Below, piece by piece: positions 1 through 13,015 of a DNA stretch of 64,000 nucleotides (position 1 is its first letter; each line of letters begins with the position of its first letter). Both the position numbers and the translations under genes were made by a program. The DNA is from Calocera cornea HHB12733. Taxonomy: Eukaryota > Basidiomycota > Dacrymycetes > Dacrymycetales > Dacrymycetaceae. Where the stretch lies: assembly GCA_001632435.1 (NCBI GenBank), contig KV423949.1:154187-218186 (forward strand), written 5' to 3'. A model generated the notes under the pieces. That model made no database searches. It saw only the letters and a program-made list of their open reading frames with translations, and had not been told where the DNA came from.

Positions 1-36
1 ATTAGCTGTATTGTCAAGTGTATTCATCCGACAACA

Positions 37-3000
37 ATGACTGTGGGCGACTTCACTAGTTTGACGAAAACAGACATTCTTGAGACCTTACCGCACATCG
101 ATTTCCCACCCCATGTTCGAAGATACAAGTCAACGTTGCTTGCAGTTTTGGATAAACTTCCGGAGAGCGATATCCAACTATTAATGGAGTTGGCCCGGTG
201 TAAGGAGCAAGAGGCCAGTTCTCGAAGTGAACAAAACAAGCAGCATCGACGAGACAAAGAATCCGCGAGAAGGCTCAAGCGCAGGATCGAAAGAGACCAA
301 GACGAAGCACTGAAGAGAAGGCGGTTGATAGACGACAACGACAGAGAGACTGCTTGGATGGCGGAAGAAGACAGCAACATCGAGCTCTTTATGCGACCTC
401 CGAGTCCAGACAGGATAAAGAAGGCTGAATTAGACTTCTTCAATGCGACATCCAACGAAGCATTATTAGCGAATGTTTGCTGCAGCTGTGCGGGAGAATT
501 CTTCAAGTCAGAAATGCGACAATTGCGATTCGAAGACGTACCAAGCAGCGAGAGGTTGATACCAAATACATCACACCCGGGGCATGCGAAGAACATCAGA
601 CGGGGTAGATTGATCGCGGACGCCGCCCTGACTGCGGACGAGGTTTTTCTATGCGGCGAATGTTTGGACGCTCTGGAAGCCAATCGATTACCGAGATGGG
701 CACTCGCGAATAGGATGTGGATTGGCGATATACCCAATGTGATATCGGTCTTGACAATATCAGAACAAATGCTCATTGCACATCACTATCCGCGGGTATT
801 TCAGTTCAAGATGTATCCGAAAAGAAAGAGGAATCTTACACTCCAAGATCCCGACTCGGTCTGTCGCGGCATGAGAGGAAACGTGGTCACATTTGCTATC
901 AGTCAAGACGATATTGTGGAGATGCTGGAAGGACGTCTGTTTCCTCGACCACTTGGCGTTTTATCATCAGTGATAGCGATATCATTCATTGGCCTGATGA
1001 AGATGGAGGAAGTGAGGAAGAACTGGCTGAAACGAACGTTTGCCGTTCGCCGAGTGGTCGTATGGAATGCTCTTCTCTGGCTGAAAAGAAACAATCGGTT
1101 CTACTCGGACATCAAATCAGACGATGCGGCGTTCCTCCGGCGGATAAGCTGCTTACCGGATGACGAAGTTCCCACCGAGATTCTGGCCACTATCCGGTAT
1201 GAAGAGAGAAGTTTAGGAGTGGACCTGGAAGACGATCATTACAACCCAGAAAGGGTGGAAGGAGATGATGAACAAGGTATGGAATTTACCACCCTTTTGA
1301 TGAGTGCTCATGACACAACAGAGACCGACCTTGTTGTTCCCCTACGATGTATCGGTGTCGAAGATACAGACTTGACAAGGGCGACTCAAGCCGAAATACT
1401 CATGAGCGCGCTAGCCAATACTCGTCACCCTGAAGAGGAAGGAGGATACGCTGTGAGGCATGGATCGTCAGCTATCAACGATTTCGGAAAGACACCTAAT
1501 GGTGATACGCGACCAGGAAGGAATCCGTTAGCAGCGGCATTCATAGCACTATTCCCATATGGAGAAGGAGGACCTGAGGATGACAGAGAAGTCAATGTAG
1601 CCTTTCAGGATCACATCCGGTGGAGTCTTCGATATTACGATAAGCGATTTCGTCACCATCCCTCGTGGATATTTGTTGGCTTCGGTATATTGCAGAAACG
1701 GGAAGCGCTTCGATCGGCAAAGATCCAAATGGATCGACGAGATTTCTTACTTGCTCAAGGACGACTTTCCAGTATAAGGATTCAAGATTTGGTCAAAGCA
1801 GCGGGAGAAGAAGAAAGGAACAAGAGATATTCCAATCCAGCTGTCGCTACTTTGCGCAAGCAGATCCGTGCTGTCAGTTCTCGCGTAATGGGTTCTGACT
1901 CAGCACGCGTGGCTTTGCGAAACCATATATGGGGAACGTCCTTCTATCTCGGTCCACCAAGTATCTGGTTCACAATTACACCAAATGATTTACACGATCC
2001 GATACTGCAAATATTTGCTGGAGAAGAGATTGATATGGATCGGTTTGTTGCATCTGCTGGGCCCGACCGCAATAAGAGAGCGCTCAACGTTGCAAGAGAT
2101 CCGTATGCCGCTGCAAAATACTTCCAGTACATTATGGGCATATTTCTTCGCTGCCTTTTCAGAGTGGACACTGCTAGCAATAAACGGCGCGCAGGTACCA
2201 GCCAAGGAGGGAAAAGTCTCGCAAGAAATTTGGGATCTTCAGTCGTCTCTGAGACCGGTGTTCTTGGCGATATCAGAGCTTATTTCGCACCAATCGAAAC
2301 TCAAGGCAAATCCACACTTCACAGTCACTTTCTCATCTGGTTGAAGAACTGTCCTTCTGCGCAGGAGATGAAGGATCTGCTGCAAAGTGGTGACTTTCGA
2401 CAAAGAATCTCGGACTACTTGGCCACAATCATGCAAGCAGACTTGCCTGAATTACGGCCGGACGTCATCAACAACACAGCGACCGATTCGGAGTGTACTT
2501 ATTCACGGCCAGCGGATCCAAGAAGCGATACATATGCGGTTGACGCCAAACGATTGGAGCTGAAGGTTGCCCGAACTCTTCAATTGCATAAGTGCAGCAC
2601 CGACACTTGTCTCATTCAACGAAGAAACGGGGACTTTAAGTGCAAAAGGAGGGCACCCTTTCCGTTAAGCAGCTGTACGCAAGTTCTTCCAAGCGGAGAA
2701 TGGAACATCACCCGCTTCAATCCTTATCTAAACGGATGGAATCCTTGCATTGCGCGTGTTATGCGGTGCAATCACGATATCAAGTTACTCACCAACGGAG
2801 AAGACACAAAGGATCTAGCCTTCTACAGCGCCAATTACGCAGCGAAGAAGCAGGGACGGTCGTACAACATGATGGGTCTTCTGCCAACAAGATTATTGCA
2901 TCATTTCGAGGATTCGGAGAAGATTCAAGACATTCGGCAACGCAACAAATTGCTTCTTTACCGTTGTTTCAACGTCCTAAATCGAGAACAAGAGAAGTTG

Positions 3001-5930
3001 GCATCGCAATGTGTTATGTATATCATGGGCTGGGGAGATGTCTGGCAATCACATAATTATGTTGCGCTGCATTGGAGCTCTGTATTGGGAGCATTGCATC
3101 GACAATATCCCCATCTAACAAACGACACAAGGTACACATAGAGCTTTATGAGAGACAAAAAAAAACTGATTTGGATCCCGACAGGATTTGTCGGACAATA
3201 TCAACAAGCTTGACCAAAGAAAGTGAACAAGGGTTCCCACAACATCTCGAAGCATTGTCAGATGTGAGTGACGATCCAATGTGATTTTGATATCATTCCG
3301 AATTGATGATAAAGGAAGCAATAACCTTAGAAGCCACTGTCGACGGTGTCATAGAAGCCCAAGCCGACCAGCTACAGCAGTACATCCACCGAGGAGATGA
3401 TCTTGAAGGATGGTGTTACTTCAACTTCTTCATTGAGACCTACGAAGAACATGGTTCAGCAAAACCAGATAATCGTCTTGGACGGCCAAGAAACCGTCGA
3501 AGCAACTACCGAGACACCTACAAACTATCGAGTAGTCGAAGGCGAGTACACAGAACTGTGGGACACAACACATTGCCAAGCTTCATGGGGAGATGGCCTC
3601 CTCGCGCGGATGATGTCAGCCAGCGAGATTACTACTGTGCTTGCATGCTTGCGTTGTTCAAGCCTTGGAGAGATCTAGGACTGTTGAAGGACCACGATGT
3701 TTCCTGGAGCGAAGCATTCAACTCGTTTTGTGATACGGCACCTAAGAGAGTGTTGGACATCATATCGAACATACAATACTTTTACGACTGCCGAGCTGTA
3801 GCAACAACAAGAAGAGCCCAGGACGAAGTCTCAGAAAACGCAACCCAAGAGACAACAGGAGAGCAGCATCTACCACAACACGAAGAACAAGACTTCTGTA
3901 GTGAGGAAGAAGGAGACAATGAGACATACTTTGCAGATCTGACTGAAGACGATTGGACCATACTAGCTGAAGGACAGCTATCGGCAAGAGATCTGTCGTA
4001 CGGGAAAGAGGCTGTACGTATTGGAATAACCGCTGGCATATTCAATACACCCTGGGATGAATGGACATTATCGGATGCAGCGACCGATCAGATACTGCAA
4101 GGCGACTTCACTGCCGAGCTCAGTGACTGGCAAGCTGCTCTTGCGCGGGATGCGGCATCCCAATCACAGATACAAGTAGGCGCTCTGAATATTACCGGCG
4201 GACAACAAGAGCAGTCTACGGTGGTGGCACTTGCTCAACTTCTTCAACCACAAAACAACACCACTGATTGTCAAGCATCGGGCACATTAGAAGTGATTAC
4301 TCCAAGCTTAATGGAAGAGCTGAAACCGGCACAACTTCGCGCGGTACAGATAGTGAAGCAACATGTGGAAAGCACATTCCGGGGCCAGAAACAAGATCAG
4401 CTGTTATTGCTTCTATATGGAGAAGGAGGAACTGGCAAATCTCGGGTGATTCAAACGATTACTACACTATTTCACCATCCAAGCAAACGCCATCTCTTGG
4501 TCAAAGCTGCTTACACGGGAATAGCGGCATCATTGATAGACGGATCCACACTGCATCATATAGCCATGTTGCCAGTGCACAAGAAGAAGAATGGCACGGA
4601 CAATATATCTGGGAAGACATTGGATAAGCTGACCGAGATATGGAGATATCCTTGTTATCTCATCATCGATGAAATATCTATGTGCTCGAAAGACTTTATT
4701 GCCAAGATCTCGAGGACGATCAGCACCGCAAGACTTGCAGCTGACGGAAACACGCCTTGCGATCTCCCCTTTGGTGGATTGAATGTTATAATCGCAGGGG
4801 ACTTTCATCAATTCCCCCCCGTTGCGGCCAAGCAAAGCTCGCCACTATATACACCTGCCCACCCTCTACGAGATACAGAAGACGAAAAACTTGGTCGAAG
4901 GATATACGAGCAATTTTCCACGGTTATTGTTCTACGTGAACAATGCAGAGTAACTGACACCACATGGCTGTCGTTTCTTCATCGCGCACGAAATGGCATC
5001 TGTACCGAAGAAGATCTTCTTATGCTAAGACAACATACCATTGGTCATCCCGATTGCCCACCCACCAATTTCAGCCGCGCACCATGGAGTACCGCGGTCC
5101 TTATTACATCAAGGCATGTTGTACGCAATGAGTGGAACAACGCAGCGATTGCTCGACATTGTAAAGATACGCGACAATGCTTGTATATTTCAAGAGCATA
5201 TGACACTATCGGCGACCGCGAAGTATCATCAACAGAACGCTATGCGATCCTGAGTAACAAACGGGGCCGAGAGAAATCAAGGAACGAGCGAGGTGGATTG
5301 CCTCAATATGTGCCCCTTGCAATTGGAATGCACGTAATGGTCACACTCAATGTGCAAACGGATCTCGACGTAGCAAATGGTGCAAGAGGAGAAGTTGTCG
5401 GGATAACACTACATCCTGATGAGCCACAAGGTGATCCTTCCCTGTCGAAGCGAACACTAAAATATCCTCCGCAATATGTTCTCGTTAAATTGCTGAAAAC
5501 GAAGGCTGCACAGCTTCCCGGGTTGCCTATAGGAGTAATTCCCATTATTCCAGCGGAGAAGAAGTTCAAGGTTACAATCAACGTGGGAGATGAAAGAACA
5601 GTTATTCGACGCCAACTCCCAATGACACCGGCCTACGCATTCACCGATTATCGCGCTCAAGGGCAAACACTACCATATGTCATTGTGGATATCAGCACAC
5701 CGCCGACAGGAATCATAACCCCATTCAACTCTTATGTCGCACTATCAAGAAGCAGGGGAAGAGACACCATCAGGTTACTCCGACACTTCGATGCCAAGTT
5801 ATTTACTTCACACGCAAGTGAATTCTTAAGAGTGGAGGATGAAAGGATCGACAGGCTAGATCAGGACACCGCTCTACGGTACGAGACTATGACACAAACT
5901 GGAAACAACTGGGGAGATAGAAGACAATAG
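37..5930 (+). CDS. Helitron Rep/helicase, three exons
   Basis: This transposase would nick DNA through its HUH Rep domain and unwind it through its Pif1-like helicase. It looks broken (stop at 3139-3141, further stops at 3282-3290), but two ordinary mini-introns repair it: 3132-3184 (53 nt, branch CTGAT, acceptor GACAG) and 3264-3314 (51 nt, donor GTGAGTG, acceptor AAAG). Exons 37-3131, 3185-3263 and 3315-5930 total 5790 nt, an exact 1929-codon frame. An N-terminal zinc-finger-like region has VCCSC and LCGEC. The HUH motif is TLHSHFLIW (about residue 760) and the tyrosine motif is YSANYAAKKQG (about 930). Helicase motifs are GEGGTGKS (about 1427), LIIDEIS, AGDFHQFPP, LREQCR, YAFTDYRAQGQT and YVALSRSRGR. 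All key residues are present, so the gene appears intact. The true start could lie left of the window. Confidence 0.88.
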
Positions 5931-6049
5931 TGCGATCAACGCGGTAGAAGGAAGCTCGGAATTAGACAAGTTCACAGAATCGGAGAAACAACCCAGCCTT
6001 CATTGTGGCCAGTGCGGATCAAGACAGATTCATCACCCTGGAAAGAAAA

Positions 6050-7712
6050 TCAGCGTACTGGGAAAGATTGAACGGGGACCTTACGTACAACATGGTCAGT
6101 ATGCATGTCCGAGTGAGAGATTGACAGATTGGATTTATCATCGGCAACGTAATCTCCACTAGCTTGCGACTTGCAGACAGAAGCGATTTCTGAGGCAGCT
6201 TCGGAGGAAAGATCTTCGTCCATTTCGCAGGCAATGTCTTTGTCATCGTCGGCAGAGTCCAAGGCAAAAGACATAACACTTTCATCGTCTTCAGTATCCG
6301 TCATATTGGCAAGAATCGTCATGTCGTGGAGATGATCGAGGAAGCCGATTGCAGTATCCGCAAGGGAGGAAAAAGAAGGATCATTCTTCTCCATGGAGGA
6401 AGCATCGGAAAGGGCGAACTGCTGATCCGCCTGGTTGAACGCAACACAGCCTTGTACCGTAGATTCCGAAGGTGCTGAGCCTGAAAGACTGAATCCGGTA
6501 GATGGATGATGCTGCGACTGAAGAGGGTTTGCAGCGTAGGGGGATAAACCCTGGGAAAACACATCGGCACCACTCCGGTTACCACGACCTTTGCCGGATG
6601 GACCGTCATTCCCGCGACCACCACCACCACCAGCTCCTCCTCCTCCTCCACCTCCTCCGCCACCTCCGCCGTTGCCACCTCCACCACCGTGACCAGGACC
6701 ATTATCATTATCATCATTGCCTTCTCCATCGTCAGAGTGCAAGTCGTCTTCGGGATCGGGTTGACCGGGAGGAACGACGATTGGAGTGACAACGCGCATC
6801 CATTGATCGATTACCTCGACCATCTTCAGAAGACGAGAGAACTGAGGCATGGTGAGAACGGAAGCATTATGGAAGTATCGCGATGCAGCCGCAAGCAGCA
6901 TCAAGTAGGGATGTGCATGATGCTTCAGGGGAGGGAAAATGGAACCATCGGGAGTGCGGTGGATGGATTGAGTCGACCAATTCGATTCGAGCTCGGGATT
7001 CATTGTGATCGGCGAATAAAAGGTGAAAGCACCCGTGGGAGGCTGTTGGTTCGGCAGACCGAAGAAGACGCGGTAAGGGATCGGCTGGAGGAAGCCTCTA
7101 AACGTAGCAATTTCGTAATCCCACCAAGAGTCAGGATCCTCTATATGCGCCGAAGCATGCAACTTCGTTAGGTTAGCAAACAAGAGTCGACATGAAGGAA
7201 GAGTAGCCACGAACATCGATGAATGTGGGGTTATGGCCCTGCAGGTAAAGCTTGATCTTCTCAATAGACGAATCTGTCGGCACGATTGTCCAATCGAACC
7301 TGTCGAATGCCGAATGAAACGAAGCATCCACTGAGGGAGATATTCAGCGCAATATCCCGAGTAAGATATGCCAGACTTACGCGTAACCAAGTTACCGCGA
7401 CTGTGGATATTCAAAATGATGCCGTGCCTCCGAAATTGTTCCAGCTGAGGAAAGACATAAGGCGTTGCGAGAATACGTAGGTAATTGGCAACGAACCTGG
7501 GGTGCTCTCAGGCTTCTTCGCATGATGTGACACACCTGGACGTAGGCATCCTGTTCGCGGGTCAAAGCGCATCGCTGATGATCTACACGTCTCAAGGAGG
7601 TGCGTGTCCTCTGGGGGGTTTCCGAACCGACCCGAGATTCGGCGTACGGAGTCTCGTAGATAGGGCGATTAAGGTTGCGAGGATTAGCCGCATTGAGCAA
7701 TGGATGTGCCAT
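6050..7712 (-). CDS. Helitron-associated hypothetical protein with poly-Gly tract
   Basis: I do not recognise this protein. The reading starts at an ATG at 7712 (MAHPLLNAANPRNLN) and ends at 6050. Several short introns lie in the first 600 nt, including one near 7500-7450 and one before LHASAHIEDPDSWWDYE; their exact limits are uncertain. The well-supported 3' exon (about 7170-6050) encodes a tryptophan- and tyrosine-rich domain, then a Pro/Asp/Glu linker, a run of more than 20 glycines (6610-6690) and an acidic serine-rich tail. It lies antisense and 3' to the Rep/helicase, with only about 120 bp between the two stop codons. It may be element cargo rather than a host gene. Confidence 0.5.
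6608..6690. repeat. Degenerate CCN/CCT triplet microsatellite coding poly-glycine
   Basis: CCACCACC and CCTCCTCC runs read as (GGN)n on the minus strand and give the Gly-rich segment of the 7712-6050 gene. Confidence 0.85.
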
Positions 7713-8118
7713 TATGAACGGGGTTGGACCTGTTGTTGATATGGGATGATGGTGGTATAGAACGATGAAGAGAGACAGACAATGGACGTGTCGCCAGCGA
7801 GGCATGAACGGTAGTATACGGAAGCAAATCACCCCTAAAAAACACGTGACAAATAACAAGACGCGCTCTTACGCGCTCTTATACGCGCCATAAGTAGCTT
7901 CATTTTCGTCTATATAGAAGTAGGTATTCATCATTAGAAAGGAATGTGCACAACATGCTGTTTCTAACATAGGATGAAGGTAAGCCTATCTATTAACGAC
8001 GGGAGCAGGATGGTTGCAGATTGTGAATTCCAGAAGGATACATCAATGTAGGAGAAAGATGAGTGCTACAGCGCTGAGGAGAAATCATGATACCCGAATA
8101 TAAAGCAACAGTATTACA
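7713..8118. other. Intergenic space within Helitron 1
   Basis: About 400 bp lie between the start of the 7712 gene and the end of the 10283-8119 gene. It contains a short direct repeat of an ACGCGCTCTT word around 7861-7890. I see no gene. Confidence 0.5.
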
Positions 8119-10283
8119 TCACGAGGTGATATAAGCGGTGAGGAATTCCGCGAGGGTACGCTGCAATCTTTTAACTTCACGATCCATGGTGCTGTAATTG
8201 ACCGTAGGACGATCTTTCTTCAGCGCGGCTAACTCCTTCATGAACTTCGTAATATGCTCCTGCATGTCGATGATAAAATTCACTAGACAAAGTGAGACCA
8301 ACATCCATCAGGAAAAAACCCCATACCTTTTCCAGAATCACGCTTGATATCCCTAGTAGCCACGATGCCGGCCTCATCTGCAGCGGCCCGTAATTGCGAC
8401 ACGTCAACCGACGGGGAAGGAGTAAGCATAGGAAGAATGTTCTGCGCCAGGGAGGGAGGAGCTGTTGCTCCAATGGGAATCACTGAATTGTCGCCAGACG
8501 CTCCGCTCGGCTTCGCAGCATTGTCGTCAAACGCTATAGATGCAGCAGCGGCGAAGGATCCGCCGAATGTAGGGACAACCGCACTTTCCAGAGGACGTTT
8601 GGAAGGAACCATAGAAGCGGTAGGGCCATCGAAACGGTTTAAGCGGCTTGATATGGCTTGTTGACGCTGAATCCAGCGCTCGCTGACGATGCGAACCATG
8701 TTTGAATCAACTTCAGTCCAGATGAAGCGATTATATCGACTCGAATAATAAGCAGCGGCATTGGCGAAGGAGATATCCTTTCCTTGGAGGGAAGCAAGCT
8801 CTTCGATCATATCTGGAAGATGGGACGGCTTAATACTGCACGTAAAGGAGAAGTGATCTGATACCTTGCGTGAAGGGACACGTAGCATGCTTATCGCGAC
8901 AATTGTCGCACCCCCATTCTATCTCAGCGGAAGAAAGCTTCTTGTAAGGACCTCCACAGATTGTCCGATATTTCATAGGGAGTCCGGCGGCTTCTTCCAA
9001 CGCATACTGAAAGTCACAGGGATCACACTGAGTTTGTTCAGAAAGGAAGAAAACAAATTGCAGATCGAACATACCCAGCCGTAATGCATACCGCCAGGAA
9101 CCGGATCAACATCAGGATGCTGAAGGAAGATCAGAGCATAATCAGGCAGAGAGATAATTCAACATACAGCGACAATATTCTCTACCATAGAAACTGTAGG
9201 AAGCACATTATAAACTGCCACGATCTCCATAGCCGTCAACGTGACGCCAGCACAGATCCTGTAAGTGAAACGCTCGAACGGTTGACCATCTCGAATGATA
9301 CACTTCTCTTCGGCGGTCCGCAAGTACTCAGGAATAGGTTTGAGGGATCCATCCGGGGAAAGATGTGTTTTGGAATGTCCCCAACCGGCGGAAATAGCAG
9401 CGGAGATTGCCGTTTGGAGTGCATCCAAGTGGGGAAGTAGAGGAGGGGATTTGCTTGGAGTAGTCAGATCCACGACAGTCTTGGTGGGAGGAGAATGAAT
9501 GCGAAGGCGCGAAGACGCCGATATAGAGCCACTTGGCAGAGTGTTGTTATTCGTCGTCGAAGCAACAGCAACAGATGAAGGCGGGTAATTCATGGTGGAC
9601 GTCGAAGCAGCTGCAACGGATGAAGGCGGGATGTTCGTTCTGGAAGCCGAATCAGCTGCAACAGAAGAAGATGGGTTTTTCGTCGTGGAGGTCGAAGCAT
9701 TGGTGAGGGAGGAAGGCGGGTTATTCGTTGCGGACGTCGAATCAGTTCTCGGTTTCTTCCTTGGTGGCGAAAGATGATCCAGCTACAACGATAAGTATAT
9801 GCGCCTATGAGCATACGAACCAAAAAAACTCACCTCTTCTATCTCATTGTCCAATCCGGTATTTCCACCACGGACATTTTCACCTGCTCGTAGACTCGCG
9901 CCTGCCGAAGAAGGGGACGCAGGAGGTCCAAGATCCACAACACCCCGAAACGCGTCCGAGACGTCTTCTTCATAATCATCGCCAAATATACTTTTCAGGT
10001 ACCGAAGCTCCATATATTGACAATAAGGAAGGCCCAATAGTTGCAAAATCGGAGAGACATTCCGTAGTGACGCCCATTTAGAAACGTCTGACGCGAGAAC
10101 AGACTTTATTGTGGCCTAAACGAGATGTTGAGCGTTCAGATATCTGACAACGAAGGTGCATACTTTGGCTTTATCCTTGCCATGATCGGAACGAGTAATA
10201 GCAGTCCAGGCGCCAGGAGACGATGAAGCTGATAGGATATTGTTGAACACAGATAAAGTAGCTGGTGGCAAAGATGAAGCCAT
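8119..10283 (-). CDS. Helitron-associated CxxC protein A, multi-exon
   Basis: Function unknown. The likely start is the ATG at 10283 (MASSLPPATLSVFN). A 47-48-nt intron follows KDKAK and the frame resumes with ATIKSVLASDVSKWASL, LGLPYCQYMELRYL and an acidic segment. Next come four to five copies of a 15-residue PPSSVA(A/V) repeat encoded by 45-bp units at about 9555-9740. The zinc-binding-like part includes CGGPYKKLSSAEIEWGCDNCRDKHATCPF (positions about 8975-8890), i.e. CxxCRx4C. The tail is alpha-helical or coiled-coil (MKELAALKKDR, DREVKRLQRTLAEFL) and ends at 8119. At least five introns are needed; the one near 8866 could not be closed in frame by eye. The gene resembles the 12977-10899 and 61228-64000 genes in its Cys pattern. 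Confidence 0.5.
9555..9740 (-). repeat. 45-bp coding tandem repeat, about 4 units
   Basis: Four imperfect 45-bp units begin with GAAGCA or GAATCA and contain a GAAGGCGGG core. On the minus strand they encode 15-residue Pro-Ser-Ser-Val-Ala-Ala repeats within CxxC protein A. They probably expanded by slippage. Confidence 0.75.
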
Positions 10284-10898
10284 GCTGAGACGGAGGGCCG
10301 AAACAAAAATCGACGAGGAAGAAGCAGCGTTATCACAGCGACGTGTCCAGAACAGCACAGGGGGGGAACTTTGGATCCGCGGAAGCAAAAAAAGGATCGA
10401 GCACGTGGATAGACAGGATACACTACGTTTGAAGCCTTAGAAGCAAACAAGCTTTTGTAACTCGAGACACAAAAGCTGATGTGAATAACCGACCGCTTTG
10501 CGAAGTCATGGACAAAGCTCGGGCCTTCGTGAACCAACACCAACTATAAGTAAAAGAGAAACAGATTTCTGAGATAACGCAACAGTGACGGTGCACAGAA
10601 CGTGAGCCTCTTTGAGTACTGGGAATAACAGAAGTTATATCATATCTGACGAGCTAGGTAATTATGGTTATAAGAGGACGACGGGATCAATTCCCGCGTG
10701 GGAAGGATAGAGGGCCTAACTTCGTTGTCCAGTAATGTATGAAAGCACTCGGAAGGAGTAGCTTTCCCATAAATTTTAAGAGCAAGATACAAGACAAGGA
10801 GAGAAGGAGAATCAAGCTAACCGAACAATCCAATCGTGAGGCAAGTATAAGTATCAATTCGTAGGGATACAGAATAAAACAAAATAAGGTCGCGGTGC
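10284..10898. other. Intergenic region within Helitron 1
   Basis: About 600 bp separate two minus-strand accessory genes. It holds a 14-bp copy of ACGAGCTAGGTAAT at 10649-10662 that recurs exactly at the element's right edge (13005-13018). Just after it a GGGATCAATTCCC palindrome occurs near 10683. I see no gene. Confidence 0.5.
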
Positions 10899-12977
10899 TT
10901 AATTGGCAGTGGACAGCGTTTGCACATCAGACATAAGGGATAGAGTACCAGATGCGTAAACCGAAACTGCATCACGAGAAAAAGATGGGTCGTTGCTCAA
11001 AGACTGCAAACATGCAATGCGCCCATGTAGTATATCCAACGCGGGGCCTGAACGAACATCAAAAGTCTGCAAGATTACGACTGAGACGACATACCAATGC
11101 CAAGGAATGAAGATTCAACTGCTTCCCCGGCGGAAGATACATCACCCAGTTTGCGCTTCTTGGAAGAAGGATTAAGTTTAAGGGATGTCTTCCTCCTTGC
11201 AGACCCTTGTGGAGCACGACCAGAACGCAAAACCGACGCAGCACGAGACAACTTTGCATCTGAAACACATATAGGAGAAGGAGGGATGCACAAGGAATAA
11301 TAAAAACGCACCGCGCTGTAAGGAACAAGTAAGATTAGCATCACGGCAAGGATCACAGCCTTCGCCGGACTTGTTGCTATGTTTCACGGAACCGGTACAT
11401 ATGACCCTTTTCTCTTCGACGACATGGGAGAGTCGTTGTTTGACGCGCTTCTTGATGCACTTTTCACACTGGACAAGGCAATTAGACAAAGCTCTTAGAC
11501 TGCAGAAAGGAAACAAACCCAGCCAACGCCGACAGAAGGAGGGATCCCAGAAGTAGCAACAAGAGGAGTCTACCAAGCGGCGTAAGAAACATACAGTGAA
11601 GAATAGGCACGTACTGTAGAAACACGGTTGACAGATTTTTCACCGGTATTAGAAACAATACTCTAACATCAATCAGCTAACATGACTAGCAACTGCGGAT
11701 AACTATATAAAAACAAGGATTAACAAGACGTACAGTTCTGGAGCGAAATAAGCATACCATGATTACCGACGAAGAAGAATAAGGTCCCGATTGGGCAGTG
11801 ATATGATCCAAAGAGGAGCCCGTAGTCGATACGCTGGAACACCGCATACCAGACTGAGCAACATCGTCAACGGGCGGCTGGAGGTCTGACAACGAATCAG
11901 ACTCCAATGCCGAATTCTGCGCCTATAATTAGTAAAGAGAAAGCGACGAATAGTAAACAGATACGAGAATTAGACTTGCATCAATAGGAGCATCAGAGCG
12001 AATCTAAGAGAAACCATTAGGACATTTATGAATGGATACGGTAAATATAACCATACAAATTCAAGGTGAGACGACACATTCCGGACCTCGCTTGACGAGG
12101 AAGAAACTCCAAGCTGAACATCAGCGATGGTGGAGTCAAAGACCATGTTTTCGAGCTAGAAGGTTTCACAACTATGACTGGGCAACACAAAAGGAAGACA
12201 ACGTACGAAATCATCAGGATCACGTAATGCTTGCTGTAACTCTTCTGAGCGAGTCAAAGCAGCCATTTTCTCCCTCGCTGAAGAAACACGTTCTGGACCG
12301 AGGAGAACCAACAGAGACTCCGATAGACTGTCGATTAAAGATGGATTACCATCTAGAGCTTGACAGACGTCGATTTTCAGTGAAGATAACCAACCATCCC
12401 CAAGTATGTCGAGTATCTTCGGCGATAAAGATTCATACAGCGACCAATCTGCGCCAACACAAGACCGAAGGACAGCCTGCTCAACGAATCAAGATACAAG
12501 ATGCAGCTCTGGCAATAGAGGGAACGCACAAGCGTCGATGGTAAGACCCGTTCGGACACCACCACCGCCCAATATGCTTCGTGCCCTGGTTGAGAGGCCG
12601 CTATGATGTTGTCAAATTGCTTCTTCGCCCTTCCCACAGAAGATAGGGCATGGTCTGAGGTCGCCACATAAGACATAGACAAGATTTTAAATAAGGGAAC
12701 ACAGAATAGCGTGGTAAGAGAAAGCAAAGATTGATGACAGAGAAGATACGGCTGCAACGGTACAAGTGTTCATTCGCACCGGAGGAAGACCCTCTTTAGC
12801 GAGACGGAAGCAACGCGGGAAGGAACCATCCTCGCCAACGAAGAGCCAATGACGAGTCTGCCGAGGAGAAGAAACAACCTCCCCCCCTATCACGCCATAC
12901 TGCACCGCCACTGAAAAAGAAAATGAGGAAACCATAGCATTACCTGAACATATCCTGCACGCAGAAAGGGCACGCAT
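10899..12977 (-). CDS. Helitron-associated CxxC protein B, multi-exon
   Basis: Function unknown. The start exon at 12977 (MRALSACRICS) splices through a short intron (donor GTAATG, acceptor TTTTTCAG) into a segment containing RHWLFVGEDGSFPRCFRLA. The middle exons (about 12750-11600) could not be fully resolved. The Cys-rich core at about 11480-11290 has QCEKCIKKR, a lone Cys and GCDPCRDANLTC, i.e. CxxC...CxxCRx4C. A basic exon with a nuclear-localisation-like SSKKRKLG follows. The last exon reads through SGPALDILHGRIACLQSL to the stop at 10899-10901. The Cys spacing matches protein A and the gene at the right end of the window. A zinc-binding nuclear protein is plausible but unproven. Confidence 0.45.
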
Positions 12978-12993
12978 TTAGAAGGGGAAATAG

Positions 12994-13015
12994 ACCTAAC
13001 TCTAACGAGCTAGGT
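12994..13015 (+). other. Candidate 3' terminal hairpin of Helitron 1
   Basis: ACCTAACTC (12994-13002), loop TAAC, GAGCTAGGT (13007-13015): the arms pair at 8 of 9 positions. The hairpin contains CTAGG, consistent with a CTRR terminus, and lies where AT-richer element DNA meets GC-rich host DNA. The strand is assigned from the Rep/helicase direction. Confidence 0.5.

Larger units (their letters stand above)
1..13015 (+). mobile_element. Helitron element 1 (left end outside window)
   Basis: A Rep/helicase gene at 37-5930 identifies a Helitron, a rolling-circle DNA transposon. Three multi-exon genes on the opposite strand (7712-6050, 10283-8119, 12977-10899) all point toward the Rep/helicase gene and look like accessory cargo. 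The block is less GC-rich than the host DNA that starts abruptly near 13.02 kb. An imperfect hairpin at 12994-13015 carrying CTAGG, which fits the CTRR rule for Helitron 3' ends, sits exactly at that change. The left end is not visible because the gene begins 37 nt from the window edge. Assigning the minus-strand genes to the same element is inference from position and composition. Confidence 0.7.

Noticed and set aside
24..776. Minus-strand open frame opposite the Rep gene
   Set aside because: Shadow of the transposase coding frame; Ser/Leu-rich translation without conserved motifs.
3132..3314. Frameshift and stop codons as evidence that the Helitron 1 transposase is a pseudogene
   Set aside because: Two standard mini-introns remove every stop and restore a single frame of the expected length.
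10678..10705. tRNA-like T-arm (GGGATCAATTCCC)
   Set aside because: The loop and stem lengths do not fit, and no D-arm, anticodon arm or acceptor stem can be built around it.
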